This document shows positions 10,889 to 25,729 of a DNA stretch of 64,000 bases, piece by piece. The position numbers and the translations under genes were made by a program. Under the pieces are notes generated by a model, which searched no databases, had not been told where the DNA came from, and worked only from the letters and a program-made list of their open reading frames with translations. Source of the DNA: Dryocosmus kuriphilus. Its lineage: Eukaryota > Arthropoda > Insecta > Hymenoptera > Cynipidae. Location of the stretch: positions 176,722,467 to 176,786,466 of the forward strand of contig CM076194.1 of assembly GCA_038277395.1 (NCBI GenBank). Reading direction: 5' to 3'. Positions within the stretch are counted from its first letter, which is position 1, and every line of letters begins with the position of its first letter.

Positions 10889-13063
10889 TAATAATATGAT
10901 GTGAAGTAGTAATTTTTAGAAACTTGTATGTTCGGATTATTATTTTCGTCTGTATTGAGGAATGTAATTTTCTGAATAGACTGAAACGAAATCAACCAAA
11001 AATTTTGATCTAGGCACCATGATCAGTTTTCCAAAAATTTTGTGTATTCTTACAATTTTCAGCATTACACACACCAATTATTTACTTGATATGTATCAAG
11101 AAACATATAAATAAGGAAAAAAAGACTATTAAGTAACTTACCTAAATAACTCTTAGATTTATGCACCACTTTCAGTTTTTCTAAATATATTTTTGTTACC
11201 TCTATAATGTTCCATTTGCTTTATAAATCAATGTTAGTCATAATTTTCAAATTAATTTTTATAATGTTTTCAGCTTTAAATATATTTTTGTTATCTCTAT
11301 AATATTCCATTTGCTTTATAAATCAATGTTATTCATAATTTTCAAATTAATTTTTCATAATTTTTTCAGCTTGATAACCTTACTTGATATGTATGAATAT
11401 ACTACAAGTATTAAAATGTCAACCTTGTACCTATCAATCGATAGTGATGCTTTAAGGTTGTGCATAGACAGGAAAAATGTTTATAATAAAAAGTTTGATT
11501 TTAAAATAATGGTGAAATTAGAGTAGGTTTCAATAATTTGATTTTTCAGCTTGATAACCTTACTTGATATGTATGAATATACTACAAGTATTAAAATGTC
11601 AACCTTGTACCTATCAATCGATAGTGATGCTTTAAGGTTGTTCATAGATAGGAAAAATGTTTATAACAAAATGTTTGATTTTAAAATAATGGTGAAATTA
11701 GAGTAGGTTTCAATATTTTGATTATTTTACATTATCTCATCATATATTGAGTATTTCGTTATAAAAAAAAAAAAATTTTTTTTCATTGAATGATTATAAT
11801 TTTGGTTCTTCCTATATAATAATTTTTTTTTTAAATATAAAAAATTTTTGTAGAAATGTCCAACAGCTTGTATTTTAACCTTTGTCAAACAAATAAATCA
11901 GGATTTATTAGAAGGATGAATATTTCATTTGAGTAGATTCTTGGAGAAAATATTTTTAACATGTGGGTTTTTACGATCATAGGGCCTGAACGATGTCGGC
12001 AGTGAAAAAGGACTTCTTGAAACTAGAGGAAAAAAAAAACAGAAAAGGGTCTTACGATTCTCGTTATTACAAGGGGGATGAAGATAGTTTTAGTCACTTT
12101 TGCTTTTCTCTGGGAAGTTTTTTCTGTTTGATAATTTGGGTTTAGTTTGCGACGTGACTTTCAAGTGGACAGATCGTGTTCTCTCCAAAAAACAGATAAA
12201 GTTTTCCGTGCAGTAAAGTAAAAAATAAAAATCTTTGAAAAAAACTTTGGTGGAGAAATCTACTTCAGATTAGTGAATTGCCTTTTTCTAAGAAGGGTTA
12301 AATTTCGTAGAAAATGGAATTAAAAGTGAAGTGAATACTTTATTGTGTTGTGTATAAAAGAAGTGTTATTGTGACCTCTAGGAGGATTAATTTTGGATTA
12401 ACATTTCTGGATAAGTTTTTAACCGTATTTAATTGATTTCTTTAACTGATTTTTCCTATATTATGGATTTCATAAACATTGATAGGGAATGGGGTGATGG
12501 AAGAGATAGATGAATGATATAGGAAGAACCAAAAAGAAGGTTTTATTGTATATAGTAGGAATTTAAATGTGATTATGTATATAATTAATAATTAAGTTTA
12601 AGCACCTATAGTTTCCTGTAAATTTTTCCCTGATGATGAAGTCTCGAGGGCTTCGAAACATGTAGGATCCCTGTAGTATAAAAAAGACGGAGAAAGAATA
12701 AGGAAAGAGTGAGAGGTAGGTTTTGGTTGACTCTTTCCTTTCTCTCCCTCTTTTTTCAAAAATATATTTTGCATTTTATGCAATGTCTCTAATGAGCCTG
12801 AAAATAATGGTTTGAAAATACATTGTTGTTTTTATTTTAGCTGTCCTTTTTCTGAACTGTCAGGAAAAAGGTTAGTTATAGAAAAGCAAATAATGGTTTT
12901 CTCTTCAATATTAAATAAATAATTTAAAAAAGGGACAATAAACAATATGATTCGTTTTCAGTCTTTAGGGTTGCCTATAATTACTAATGGATTTCTTTTT
13001 TATTGAGATAACGAATGTGTACTCAATTTACTAAAAAGATACCTTTTTTTAAAAAAATTCTTA
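10889..13063 (+). repeat. Satellite unit 6 (2175 bp)
   Basis: Both 180-base copies are present. It carries CTCGAGGG and TTTCTCTCCC, as unit 3 does. An A7 run inside the 49-codon ORF is A10 here (near 12031), which keeps the frame. Confidence 0.95.
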
Positions 13064-15234
13064 TAATAATATGATGTGAAGTAGTAATTTTTAGAAACTT
13101 GTATGTTCGGATTATTATTTTCGTCTGTATTGAGGAATGTAATTTTCTGAATAGACTGAAACGAAATCAACCAAAAATTTTGATCTAGGCACCATGATCA
13201 GTTTTCCAAAAATTTTGTGTATTCTTACAATTTTCAGCATTACACACACCAATTATTTACTTGATATGTATCAAGAAACATATAAATAAGGAAAAACAGA
13301 CTATTAAGTAACTTACCTAAATAACTCTTAGATTTATGCACCACTTTCAGTTTTTCTAAATATATTTTTGTTACCTCTATAATGTTCCATTTGCTTTATA
13401 AATCAATGTTAGTCATAATTTTCAAATTAATTTTTATAATGTTTTCAGCTTTAAATATATTTTTGTTATCTCTATAATATTCCATTTGCTTTATAAATCA
13501 ATGTTATTCATAATTTTCAAATTAATTTTTCATAATTTTTTCAGCTTGATAACCTTACTTGATATGTATGAATATACTACAAGTATTAAAATGTCAACCT
13601 TGTACCTATCAATCGATAGTGATGCTTTAAGGTTGTGCATAGATAGGAAAAATGTTTATAATAAAATGTTTGATTTTAAAATAATGGTGAAATTAGAGTA
13701 GGTTTCAATAATTTGATTTTTCAGCTTGATAACCTTACTTGATATGTATGAATATACTACAAGTATTAAAATGTCAACCTTGTACCTATCAATCGATAGT
13801 GATGCTTTAAGGTTGTTCATAGATAGGAAAAATGTTTATAACAAAATGTTTGATTTTAAAATAATGGTGAAATTAGAGTAGGTTTCAATATTTTGATTAT
13901 TTTACATTATCTCATCATATATTGAGTATTTCGTTATAAAAAAAAAAAAAATTTTTTTCATTGAATGATTATAATTTTGGTTCTTCCTATATAATAATTT
14001 TTTTTAAAATATAAAAAATTTTTATAGAAATGTCCAACAGCTTGTATTTTAACCTTTGTCAAACAAATAAATCAGGATTTATTAGAAGGATGAATATTTC
14101 ATTTGAGTAGATTCTTGGAGAAAATATTTTTAACATGTGGGTTTTTACGATCATAGGGCCTGAACGATGTCGGCAGTGAAAAAGGACTTCTTGAAACTAG
14201 AGGAAAAAAACAGAAAAGGGTCTTACGATTCTCGTTATTACAAGGGGGATGAAGATAGTTTTAGTCACTTTTGCTTTTCTCTGGGAAGTTTTTTCTGTTT
14301 GATAATTTGGGTTTAGTTTGCGACGTGACTTTCAAGTGGACAGATCGTGTTCTCTCCAAAAAACAGATAAAGTTTTCCGTGCAGTAAAGTAAAAAATAAA
14401 AATCTTTGAAAAAAACTTTGGTGGAGAAATCTACTTCAGATTGGTGAATTGCCTTTTTCTAAGAAGGGTTAAATTTCGTAGAAAATGGAATTAAAAGTGA
14501 AGTGAATACTTTATTGTGTTGTGTATAAAAGAAGTGTTATTGTGACCTCTAGGAGGATTAATTTTGGATTAACATTTCTGGATAAGTTTTTAACCGTATT
14601 TAATTGATTTCTTTAACTGATTTTTCCTATATTATGGATTTCATAAACATTGATAGGGAATGGGGTGATGGAAGAGATAGATGAATGATATAGGAAGAAC
14701 CAAAAAGAAGGTTTTATTGTATATAGTAGGAATTTAAATGTGATTATGTATATAATTAATAATTAAGTTTAAGCACCTATAGTTTCCTGTAAATTTTTCC
14801 CTGATGATGAAGTCTCAAGGGCTTCGAAACATGTAGGATCCCTGTAGTATAAAAAAGACGGAGAAAGAATAAGGAAAGAGTGAGAGGTAGGTTTTGGTTG
14901 ACTCTTTCCTTTTTCTCCCTCTTTTTTCAAAAATATATTTTGCATTTTATGCAATGTCTCTAATGAGCCTGAAAATAATGGTTTGAAAATACATTGTTGT
15001 TTTTATTTTAGCTGTCCTTTTTCTGAACTGTCAGGAAAAAGGTTAGTTATAGAAAAGCAAATAATGGTTTTCTCTTCAATATTAAATAAATAATTTAAAA
15101 AAGGGACAATAAACAATATGATTCGTTTTCAGTCTTTAGGGTTGCCTATAATTACTAATGGATTTCTTTTTTATTGAGATAACGAATGTGTACTCAATTT
15201 ACTAAAAAGATACCTTTTTTTAAAAAAATTCTTA
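13064..15234 (+). repeat. Satellite unit 7 (2171 bp)
   Basis: Both 180-base copies are present. ACAG near 13297 and AGATTGG near 14441 link it with unit 4. Confidence 0.95.
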
Positions 15235-17401
15235 TAATAATATGATGTGAAGTAGTAATTTTTAGAAACTTGTATGTTCGGATTATTATTTTCGTCTGTA
15301 TTGAGGAATGTAATTTTCTGAATAGACTGAAACGAAATCAACCAAAAATTTTGATCTAGGCACCATGATCAGTTTTCCAAAAATTTTGTGTATTCTTACA
15401 ATTTTCAGCATTACACACACCAATTATTTACTTGATATGTATCAAGAAACATATAAATAAGGAAAAAAAAAGACTATTAAGTAACTTACCTAAATAACTC
15501 TTAGATTTATGCACCACTTTCAGTTTTTCTAAATATATTTTTGTTACCTCTATAATGTTCCATTTGCTTTATAAATCAATGTTAGTCATAATTTTCAAAT
15601 TAATTTTTATAATGTTTTCAGCTTTAAATATATTTTTGTTATCTCTATAATATTCCATTTGCTTTATAAATCAATGTTATTCATAATTTTCAAATTAATT
15701 TTTCATAATTTTTTCAGCTTGATAACCTTACTTGATATGTATGAATATACTACAAGTATTAAAATGTCAACCTTGTACCTATCAATCGATAGTGATGCTT
15801 TAAGGTTGTGCATAGGTAGGAAAAATGTTTATAATAAAAATTTTAAAATAATGGTGAAATTAGAGTAGGTTTCAATAATTTGATTTTTCAGCTTGATAAC
15901 CTTACTTGATATGTATGAATATACTACAAGTATTAAAATGTCAACCTTGTACCTATCAATCGATAGTGATGCTTTAAGGTTGTTCATAGATAGGAAAAAT
16001 GTTTATAACAAAATGTTTGATTTTAAAATAATGGTGAAATTAGAGTAGGTTTCAATATTTTGATTATTTTACATTATCTCATCATATATTGAGTATTTCG
16101 TTATAAAAAAAAAAAAAATTTTTTTTCATTGAATGATTATAATTTTGGTTCTTCCTATATAATAATTTTTTTAAAATATAAAAAATTTTTATAGAAATGT
16201 CCAACAGCTTGTATTTTAACCTTTGTCAAACAAATAAATCAGGATTTATTAGAAGGATGAATATTTCATTTGAGTAGATTCTTGGAGAAAATATTTTTAA
16301 CATGTGGGTTTTTACGATCATAGGGCCTGAACGATGTCGGCAGTGAAAAAGGACTTCTTGAAACTAGAGGAAAAAAACAGAAAAGGGTCTTACGATTCTC
16401 GTTATTACAAGGGGGATGAAGATAGTTTTAGTCACTTTTGCTTTTCTCTGGGAAGTTTTTTCTGTTTGATAATTTGGGTTTAGTTTGCGACGTGACTTTC
16501 AAGTGGACAGATCGTGTTCTCTCCAAAAAACAGATAAAGTTTTCCGTGCAGTAAAGTAAAAAATAAAAATCTTTGAAAAAAACTTTGGTGGAGAAATCTA
16601 CTTCAGATTGGTGAATTGCCTTTTTCTAAGAAGGGTTAAATTTCGTAGAAAATGGAATTAAAAGTGAAGTGAATACTTTATTGTGTTGTGTATAAAAGAA
16701 GTGTTATTGTGACCTCTAGGAGGATTAATTTTGGATTAACATTTCTGGATAAGTTTTTAACCGTATTTAATTGATTTCTTTAACTGATTTTTCCTATATT
16801 ATGGATTTCATAAACATTGATAGGGAATGGGGTGATGGAAGAGATAGATGAATGATATAGGAAGAACCAAAAAGAAGGTTTTATTGTATATAGTAGGAAT
16901 TTAAATGTGATTATGTATATAATTAATAATTAAGTTTAAGCACGTATAGTTTCCTGTAAATTTTTCCCTGATGATGAAGTCTCAAGGGCTTCGAAACATG
17001 TAGGATCCCTGTAGTATAAAAAAGACGGAGAAAGAATAAGGAAAGAGTGAGAGGTAGGTTTTGGTTGACTCTTTCCTTTTTCTCCCTCTTTTTTCAAAAA
17101 TATATTTTGCATTTTATGCAATGTCTCTAATGAGCCTGAAAATAATGGTTTGAAAATACATTGTTGTTTTTATTTTAGCTGTCCTTTTTCTGAACTGTCA
17201 GGAAAAAGGTTAGTTATAGAAAAGCAAATAATGGTTTTCTCTTCAATATTAAATAAATAATTTAAAAAAGGGACAATAAACAATATGTCTCGTTTTCTGT
17301 CTTTAGGGTTGCCTATAATTACTAATGGATTTCTTTTTTATTGAGATAACGAATGTGTACTCAATTTACTAAAAAGATACCTTTTTTTAAAAAAATTCTT
17401 A
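15235..17401 (+). repeat. Satellite unit 8 (2167 bp)
   Basis: Both 180-base copies are present. The first has a 6-base deletion near 15838 and a G substitution near 15815. CACGTATAG near 16942 and ATGTCTCGTTTTCTG near 17285 are private variants. Confidence 0.95.
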
Positions 17402-19397
17402 TAATAATATGATGTGAAGTAGTAATTTTTAGAAACTTGTATGTTCGGATTATTATTTTCGTCTGTATTGAGGAATGTAATTTTCTGAATAGACTGAAAC
17501 GAAATCAACCAAAAATTTTGATCTAGGCACCATGATCAGTTTTCCAAAAATTTTGTGTATTCTTACAATTTTCAGCATTACACACACCAATTATTTACTT
17601 GATATGTATCAAGAAACATATAAATAAGGAAAAAAAGACTATTAAGTAACTTACCTAAATAACTCTTAGATTTATGCACCACTTTCAGTTTTTCTAAATA
17701 TATTTTTGTTACCTCTATAATGTTCCATTTGCTTTATATAAAATCAATGTTAGTCATAATTTTCAAATTAATTTTTATAATGTTTTCAGCTTTAAATATA
17801 CTTTTGTTATCTCTATAATATTCCATTTGCTTTATAAATCAATGTTATTCATAATTTTCAAATTAATTTTTCATAATTTTTTCAGCTTGATAACCTTACT
17901 TGATATGTATGAATATACTACAAGTATTAAAATGTCAACCTTGTACCTATCAATCGATAGTGATGCTTTAAGGTTGTTCATAGATAGGAAAAATGTTTAT
18001 AACAAAATGTTTGATTTTAAAATAATGGTGAAATTAGAGTAGGTTTCAATATTTTTATTATTTTGCATTATCTCATCATATATTGAGTATTTCGTTATAA
18101 AAAAAAAAAATTTTTTTTCATTGAATGATTATAATTTTGGTTCTTCCTATATAATAATTTTTTTAAAATATAAAAAATTTTTATAGAAATGTCCAACAGC
18201 TTGTATTTTAACCTTTGTCAAACAAATAAATCAGGATTTATTAGAAGGATGAATATTTCATTTGAGTAGATTCTTGGAGAAAATATTTTTAACATGTGGG
18301 TTTTTTTACGATCATAGGGCCTGAACGATGTCGGCAGTGAAAAAGGACTTCTTGAAACTAGAGGAAAAAAACAGAAAAGGGTCTTACGATTCTCGTTATT
18401 ACAAGGGGGATGAAGATAGTTTTAGTCACTTTTGCTTTTCTCTGGGAAGTTTTTTCTGTTTGATAATTTGGGTTTAGTTTGCGACGTGACTTTCAAGTGG
18501 ACAGATCGTGTTCTCTCCAAAAAAACAGATAAAGTTTTCCGTGCAGTAAAGTAAAAAATAAAATCTTTGAAAAAAACTTTGGTGGAGAAATCTACTTCAG
18601 ATTAGTGAATTGCCTTTTTCTAAGAAGGGTTAAATTTCGTAGAAAATGGAATTAAAAGTGAAGTGAATACTTTATTGTGTTGTGTATAAAAGAAGTGTTA
18701 TTGTGACCTCTAGGAGGATTAATTTTGGATTAACATTTCTGGATAAGTTTTTAACCGTATTTAATTGATTTCTTTAACTGATTTTTCCTATATTATGGAT
18801 TTCATAAACATTGATAGGGAATGGGGTGATGGAAGAGATAGATGAATGATATAGGAAGAACCAAAAAGAAGGTTTTATTGTATATAGTAGGAATTTAAAT
18901 GTGATTATGTATATAATTAATAATTAAGTTTAAGCACCTATAGTTTCCTGTAAATTTTTCCCTGATGATGAAGTCTCAAGGGCTTCGAAACATGTAGGAT
19001 CCCTGTAGTATAAAAAAAAGACGGAGAAAGAATAAGGAAAGAGTGAGAGGTAGGTTTTGGTTGACTCTTTCCTTTTTCTCCCTCTTTTTTCAAAAATATA
19101 TTTTGCATTTTATGCAATGTCTCTAATGAGCCTGAAAATAATGGTTTGAAAATACATTGTTGTTTTTATTTTAGCTGTCCTTTTTCTGAACTGTCAGGAA
19201 AAAGGTTAGTTATAGAAAAGCAAATAATGGTTTTCTCTTCAATATTTAATAAATAATTTAAAAAAGGGACAATAAACAATATGATTCGTTTTCAGTCTTT
19301 AGGGTTGCCTATAATTACTAATGGATTTCTTTTTTATTGAGATAACGAATGTGTACTCAATTTACTAAAAAGATACCTTTTTTTAAAATAATTCTTA
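17402..19397 (+). repeat. Satellite unit 9, short form (1996 bp)
   Basis: There is only one 180-base copy (about 17885-18055). It carries the marker bases of the second copy (GTTCAT, AACAAAATG), as expected from unequal exchange between the two copies. It has an extra ATA near 17738 and ends with the TTAAAATAATTC variant shared with unit 10. Confidence 0.95.
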
Positions 19398-21570
19398 TAA
19401 TAATATGATGTGAAGTAGTAATTTTTAGAAACTTGTATGTTCGGATTATTATTTTCGTCTGTATTGAGGAATGTAATTTTCTGAATAGACTGAAACGAAG
19501 TCAACCAAAAATTTTGATCTAGGCACCATGAGCAGTTTTCCAAAAATTTTGTGTATTCTTACAATTTTCAGCATTACACACACCAATTATTTACTTGATA
19601 TGTATCAAGAAACATATAAATAAGGAAAAACAGACTATTAAGTAACTTACCTAAATAACTCTTAGATTTATGCACCACTTTCAGTTTTTCTAAATATATT
19701 TTTTGTTACCTCTATAATGTTCCATTTGCTTTATAAATCAATGTTAGTCATAATTTTCAAATTAATTTTTATAATGTTTTCAGCTTTAAATATATTTTTG
19801 TTATCTCTATAATATTCCATTTGCTTTATAAATCAATGTTATTCATAATTTTCAAATTAATTTTTCATAATTTTTTCAGCTTGATAACCTTACTTGATAT
19901 GTATGAATATACTACAAGTATTAAAATGTCAACCTTGTACCTATCAATCGATAGTGATGCTTTAAGGTTGTGCATAGACAGGAAAAATGTTTATAATAAA
20001 TTGTTTGATTTTAAAATAATGGTGAAATTAGAGTAGGTTTCAATAATTTGATTTTTCAGCTTGATAACCTTACTTGATATGTATGAATATACTACAAGTA
20101 TTAAAATGTCAACCTTGTACCTATCAATCGATAGTGATGCTTTAAGGTTGTTCATAGATAGGAAAAATGTTTATAACAAAATGTTTGATTTTAATATAAT
20201 GGTGAAATTAGAGTAGGTTTCAATATTTTGATTATTTTGCATTATCTCATCATATATTGAGTATTTCGTTATAAAAAAAAAAAAATTTTTTTTCATTGAA
20301 TGATTATAATTTTGGTTCTTCCTATATAATAATTTTTTTAAAATATAAAAAATTTTTATAGAAATGTCCAACAGCTTGTATTTTAACCTTTGTCAAACAA
20401 ATAAATCAGGATTTATTAGAAGGATGAATATTTCATTTGAGTAGATTCTTGGAGAAAATATTTTTAACATGTGGGTTTTTACGATCATAGGGCCTGAACG
20501 ATGTCGGCAGTGAAAAAGGACTTCTTGAAACTAGAGGAAAATAACAGAAAAGGGGGTCTTACGATTCTCGTTATTACAAGGGGGATGAAGATAGTTTTAG
20601 TCACTTTTGCTTTTCTCTGGGAAGTTTTTTCTGTTGGATAATTTGGGTTTAGTTTGCGACGTGACTTTCAAGTGGACAGATCGTGTTCTCTCCAAAAAAC
20701 AGATAAAGTTTTCCGTGCAGTAAAGTAAAAAATAAAAATCTTTGAAAAAAACTTTGGTGGAGAAATCTACTTCAGATTGGTGAATTGCCTTTTTCTAAGA
20801 AGGGTTAAATTTCGTAGAAAATGGAATTAAAAGTGAAGTGAATACTTTATTGTGTTGTGTATAAAAGAAGTGTTATTGTGACCTCTAGGAGGATTAATTT
20901 TGGATTAACATTTCTGGATAAGTTTTTAACCGTATTTAATTGATTTCTTTAACTGATTTTTCCTATATTATGGATTTCATAAACATTGATAGGGAATGGG
21001 GTGATGGAAGAGATAGATGAATGATATAGGAAGAACCAAAAAGAAGGTTTTATTGTATATAGTAGGAATTTAAATGTGATTATGTATATAATTAATAATT
21101 AAGTTTAAGCACCTATAGTTTCCTGTAAATTTTTCCCTGATGATGAAGTCTCAAGGGCTTCGAAACATGTAGGATCCCTGTAGTATAAAAAAGACGGAGA
21201 AAGAATAAGGAAAGAGTGAGAGGTAGGTTTTGGTTGACTCTTTCCTTTTTCTCCCTCTTTTTTCAAAAATATATTTTGCATTTTATGCAATGTCTCTAAT
21301 GAGCCTGAAAATAATGGTTTGAAAATACATTGTTGTTTTTATTTTAGCTGTCCTTTTTCTGAACTGTCAGGAAAAAGGTTAGTTATAGAAAAGCAAATAA
21401 TGGTTTTCTCTTCAATATTTAATAAATAATTTAAAAAAGGGACAATAAACAATATGATTCGTTTTCAGTCTTTAGGGTTGCCTATAATTACTAATGGATT
21501 TCTTTTTTATTGAGATAACGAATGTGTACTCAATTTACTAAAAAGATACCTTTTTTTAAAATAATTCTTA
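19398..21570 (+). repeat. Satellite unit 10 (2173 bp)
   Basis: Both 180-base copies are present. GAAGTCAACC, GAGCAG and AATAACAG variants are shared with unit 11. Two extra Gs near 20555 shift the frame of the 49-codon ORF, and T to G near 20636 changes a codon. Confidence 0.95.
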
Positions 21571-23558
21571 TAATAATATGATGTGAAGTAGTAATTTTTA
21601 GAAACTTGTATGTTCGGATTATTATTTTCGTCTGTATTGAGGAATGTAATTTTCTGAATAGACTGAAACGAAGTCAACCAAAAATTTTGATCTAGGCACC
21701 ATGAGCAGTTTTCCAAAAATTTTGTGTATTCTTACAATTTTCAGCATTACACACACCAATTATTTACTTAATATGTATCAAGAAACATATAAATAAGGAA
21801 AAACAGACTATTAAGTAACTTACCTAAATAACTCTTAGATTTATGCACCACTTTCAGTTTTTCTAAATATATTTTTGTTACCTCTATAATGTTGCATTTG
21901 CTTTATAAATCAATGTTAGTCATAATTTTCAAATTAATTTTTATAATGTTTTCAGCTTTAAATATATTTTTGTTATCTCTATAATATTCCATTTGCTTTA
22001 TAAATCAATGTTATTCATAATTTTCAAATTAATTTTTCATAATTTTTTCAGCTTGATAACCTTACTTGATATGTATGAATATACTACAAGTATTAAAATG
22101 TCAACCTTGTACCTATCAATCGATAGTGATGCTTTAAGGTTGTTCATAGATATGAAAAATGTTTATAACAAAATGTTTGATTTTAAAATAATGGTGAAAT
22201 TAGAGTAGGTTTCAATATTTTGATTATTTTACATTATCTCATCATATATTGAGTATTTCGTTATAAAAAAAAAATTTTTTTTTCATTGAATGATTATAAT
22301 TTTGGTTCTTCCTATATAATAATTTTTTTTAAAATATAAAAAATTTTTATAGAAATGTCCAACAGCTTGTATTTTAACCTTTGTCAAACAAATAAATCAG
22401 GATTTATTAGAAGGATGAATATTTCATTTGAGTAGATTCTTGGAGAAAATATTTTTAACATGTGGGTTTTTACGATCATAGGGCCTGAACGATGTCGGCA
22501 GTGAAAAAGGACTTCTTGAAACTAGAGGAAAATAACAGAAAAGGGTCTTACGATTCTCGTTATTACAAGGGGGATGAAGATAGTTTTAGTCACTTTTGCT
22601 TTTCTCTGGGAAGTTTTTTCTGTTTGATAATTTGGGTTTAGTTTGCGACGTGACTTTCAAGTGGACAGATCGTGTTCTCTCCAAAAAACAGATAAAGTTT
22701 TCCGTGCAGTAAAGTAAAAAATAAAAATCTTTGAAAAAAACTTTGGTGGAGAAATCTACTTCAGATTAGTGAATTGCCTTTTTCTAAGAAGGGTTAAATT
22801 TCGTAGAAAATGGAATTAAAAGTGAAGTGAATACTTTATTGTGTTGTGTATAAAAGAAGTGTTATTGTGACCTCTAGGAGGATTAATTTTGGATTAACAT
22901 TTCTGGATAAGTTTTTAACCGTATTTAATTGATTTCTTTAACTGATTTTTCCTATATTATGGATTTCATAAACATTGATAGGGAATGGGGTGATGGAAGA
23001 GATAGATGAATGATATAGGAAGAACCAAAAAGAAGGTTTTATTGTATATAGTAGGAATTTAAATGTGATTATGTATATAATTAATAATTAAGTTTAAGCA
23101 CCTATAGTTTCCTGTAAATTTTTCCCTGATGATGAAGTCTCAAGGGCTTCGAAACATGTAGGATCCCTGTAGTATAAAAAAGACGGAGAAAGAATAAGGA
23201 AAGAGTGAGAGGTAGGTTTTGGTTGACTCTTTCCTTTTTCTCCCTCTTTTTTCAAAAATATATTTTGCATTTTATGCAATGTCTCTAATGAGCCTGAAAA
23301 TAATGGTTTGAAAATACATTGTTGTTTTTATTTTAGCTGTCCTTTTTCTGAACTGTCAGGAAAAAGTTAGTTATAGAAAAGCAAATAATGGTTTTCTCTT
23401 CAATATTAAATAAATAATTTAAAAAAGGGACAATAAACAATATGATTCGTTTTCAGTCTTTAGGGTTGCCTATAATTACTAATGGATTTCTTTTTTATTG
23501 AGATAACGAATGTGTACTCAATTTACTAAAAAGATACCTTTTTTTAAAAAAATTCTTA
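21571..23558 (+). repeat. Satellite unit 11, short form (1988 bp)
   Basis: It has a single 180-base copy (about 22051-22228), again with second-copy marker bases. It shares GAAGTCAACC, GAGCAG and AATAACAG with unit 10. Confidence 0.95.
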
Positions 23559-25729
23559 TAATAATATGATGTGAAGTAGTAATTTTTAGAAACTTGTATG
23601 TTCGGATTATTATTTTCGTCTGTATTGAGGAATGTAATTTTCTGAATAGACTGAAACGAAATCAACCAAAAATTTTGATCTAGGCACCATGATCAGTTTT
23701 CCAAAAATTTTGTGTATTCTTACAATTTTCAGCATTACACACACCAATTATTTACTTGATATGTATCAAGAAACATATAAATAAGGAAAAACAGACTATT
23801 AAGTAACTTACCTAAATAACTCTTAGATTTATGCACCACTTTCAGTTTTTCTAAATATATTTTTGTTACCTCTATAATGTTCCATTTGCTTTATAAATCA
23901 ATGTTAGTCATAATTTTCAAATTAATTTTTATAATGTTTTCAGCTTTAAATATATTTTTGTTATCTCTATAATATTCCATTTGCTTTATAAATCAATGTT
24001 ATTCATAATTTTCAAATTAATTTTTCATAATTTTTTTCAGCTTGATAGCCTTACTTGATATGTATGAATATACTACAAGTATTAAAATGTCAACCTTGTA
24101 CCTATCAATCGATAGTGATGCTTTAAGGTTGTGCATAGATAGGAAAAATGTTTATAATAAAATGTTTGATTTTAAAATAATGGTGAAATTAGAGTAGGTT
24201 TCAATAATTTGATTTTTCAGCTTGATAACCTTACTTGATATGTATGAATATACTACAAGTATTAAAATGTCAACCTTGTACCTATCAATCGATAGTGATG
24301 CTTTAAGGTTGTTCATAGATAGGAAAAATGTTTATAACAAAATGTTTGATTTTAAAATAATGGTGAAATTAGAGTAGTTTTCAATATTTTGATTATTTTA
24401 CATTATCTCATCATATATTGAGTATTTCGTTATAAAAAAAAAAAAATTTTTTTTCATTGAATGATTATAATTTTGGTTCTTCCTATATAATAATTTTTTT
24501 AAAATATAAAAAATTTTTATAGAAATGTCCAACATCTTGTATTTTAACCTTTGTCAAACAAATAAATCAGGATTTATTAGAAGGATGAATATTTCATTTG
24601 AGTAGATTCTTGGAGAAAATATTTTTAACATGTGGGTTTTTACGATCATAGGGCCTGAACGATGTCGGCAGTGAAAAAGGACTTCTTGAAACTAGAGGAA
24701 AAAAACAGAAAAGGGTCTTACGATTCTCGTTATTACAAGGGGGATGAAGATAGTTTTAGTCACTTTTGCTTTTCTCTGGGAAGTTTTTTCTGTTTGATAA
24801 TTTGGGTTTAGTTTGCGACGTGACTTTCAAGTGGACAGATCGTGTTCTCTCCAAAAAACAGATAAAGTTTTCCGTGCAGTAAAGTAAAAAATAAAAATCT
24901 TTGAAAAAAACTTTGGTGGAGAAATCTACTTCAGATTAGTGAATTGCCTTTTTCTAAGAAGGGTTAAATTTCGTAGAAAATGGAATTAAAAGTGAAGTGA
25001 ATACTTTATTGTGTTGTGTATAAAAGAAGTGTTATTGTGACCTCTAGGAGGATTAATTTTGGATTAACATTTCTGGATAAGTTTTTAACCGTATTTAATT
25101 GATTTCTTTAACTGATTTTTCCTATATTATGGATTTCATAAACATTGATAGGGAATGGGGTGATGGAAGAGATAGATGAATGATATAGGAAGAACCAAAA
25201 AGAAGGTTTTATTGTATATAGTAGGAATTTAAATGTGATTATGTATATAATTAATAATTAAGTTTAAGCACCTATAGTTTCCTGTAAATTTTTCCCTGAT
25301 GATGAAGTCTCAAGGGCTTCGAAACATGTAGGATCCCTGTAGTATAAAAAAGACGGAGAAAGAATAAGGAAAGAGTGAGAGGTAGGTTTTGGTTGACTCT
25401 TTCCTTTTTCTCCCTCTTTTTTCAAAAATATATTTTGCATTTTATGCAATGTCTCTAATGAGCCTGAAAATAATGGTTTGAAAATACATTGTTGTTTTTA
25501 TTTTAGCTGTCCTTTTTCTGAACTGTCAGGAAAAAGGTTAGTTATAGAAAAGCAAATAATGGTTTTCTCTTCAATATTAAATAAATAATTTAAAAAAGGG
25601 ACAATAAACAATATGATTCTTTTTCAGTCTTTAGGGTTGCCTATAATTACTAATGGATTTCTTTTTTATTGAGATAACGAATGTGTACTCAATTTACTAA
25701 AAAGATACCTTTTTTTAAAAAAATTCTTA
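23559..25729 (+). repeat. Satellite unit 12 (2171 bp)
   Basis: Both 180-base copies are present; the first begins GATAGCC instead of GATAACC. It starts with the ACAG variant (near 23788). Confidence 0.95.
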
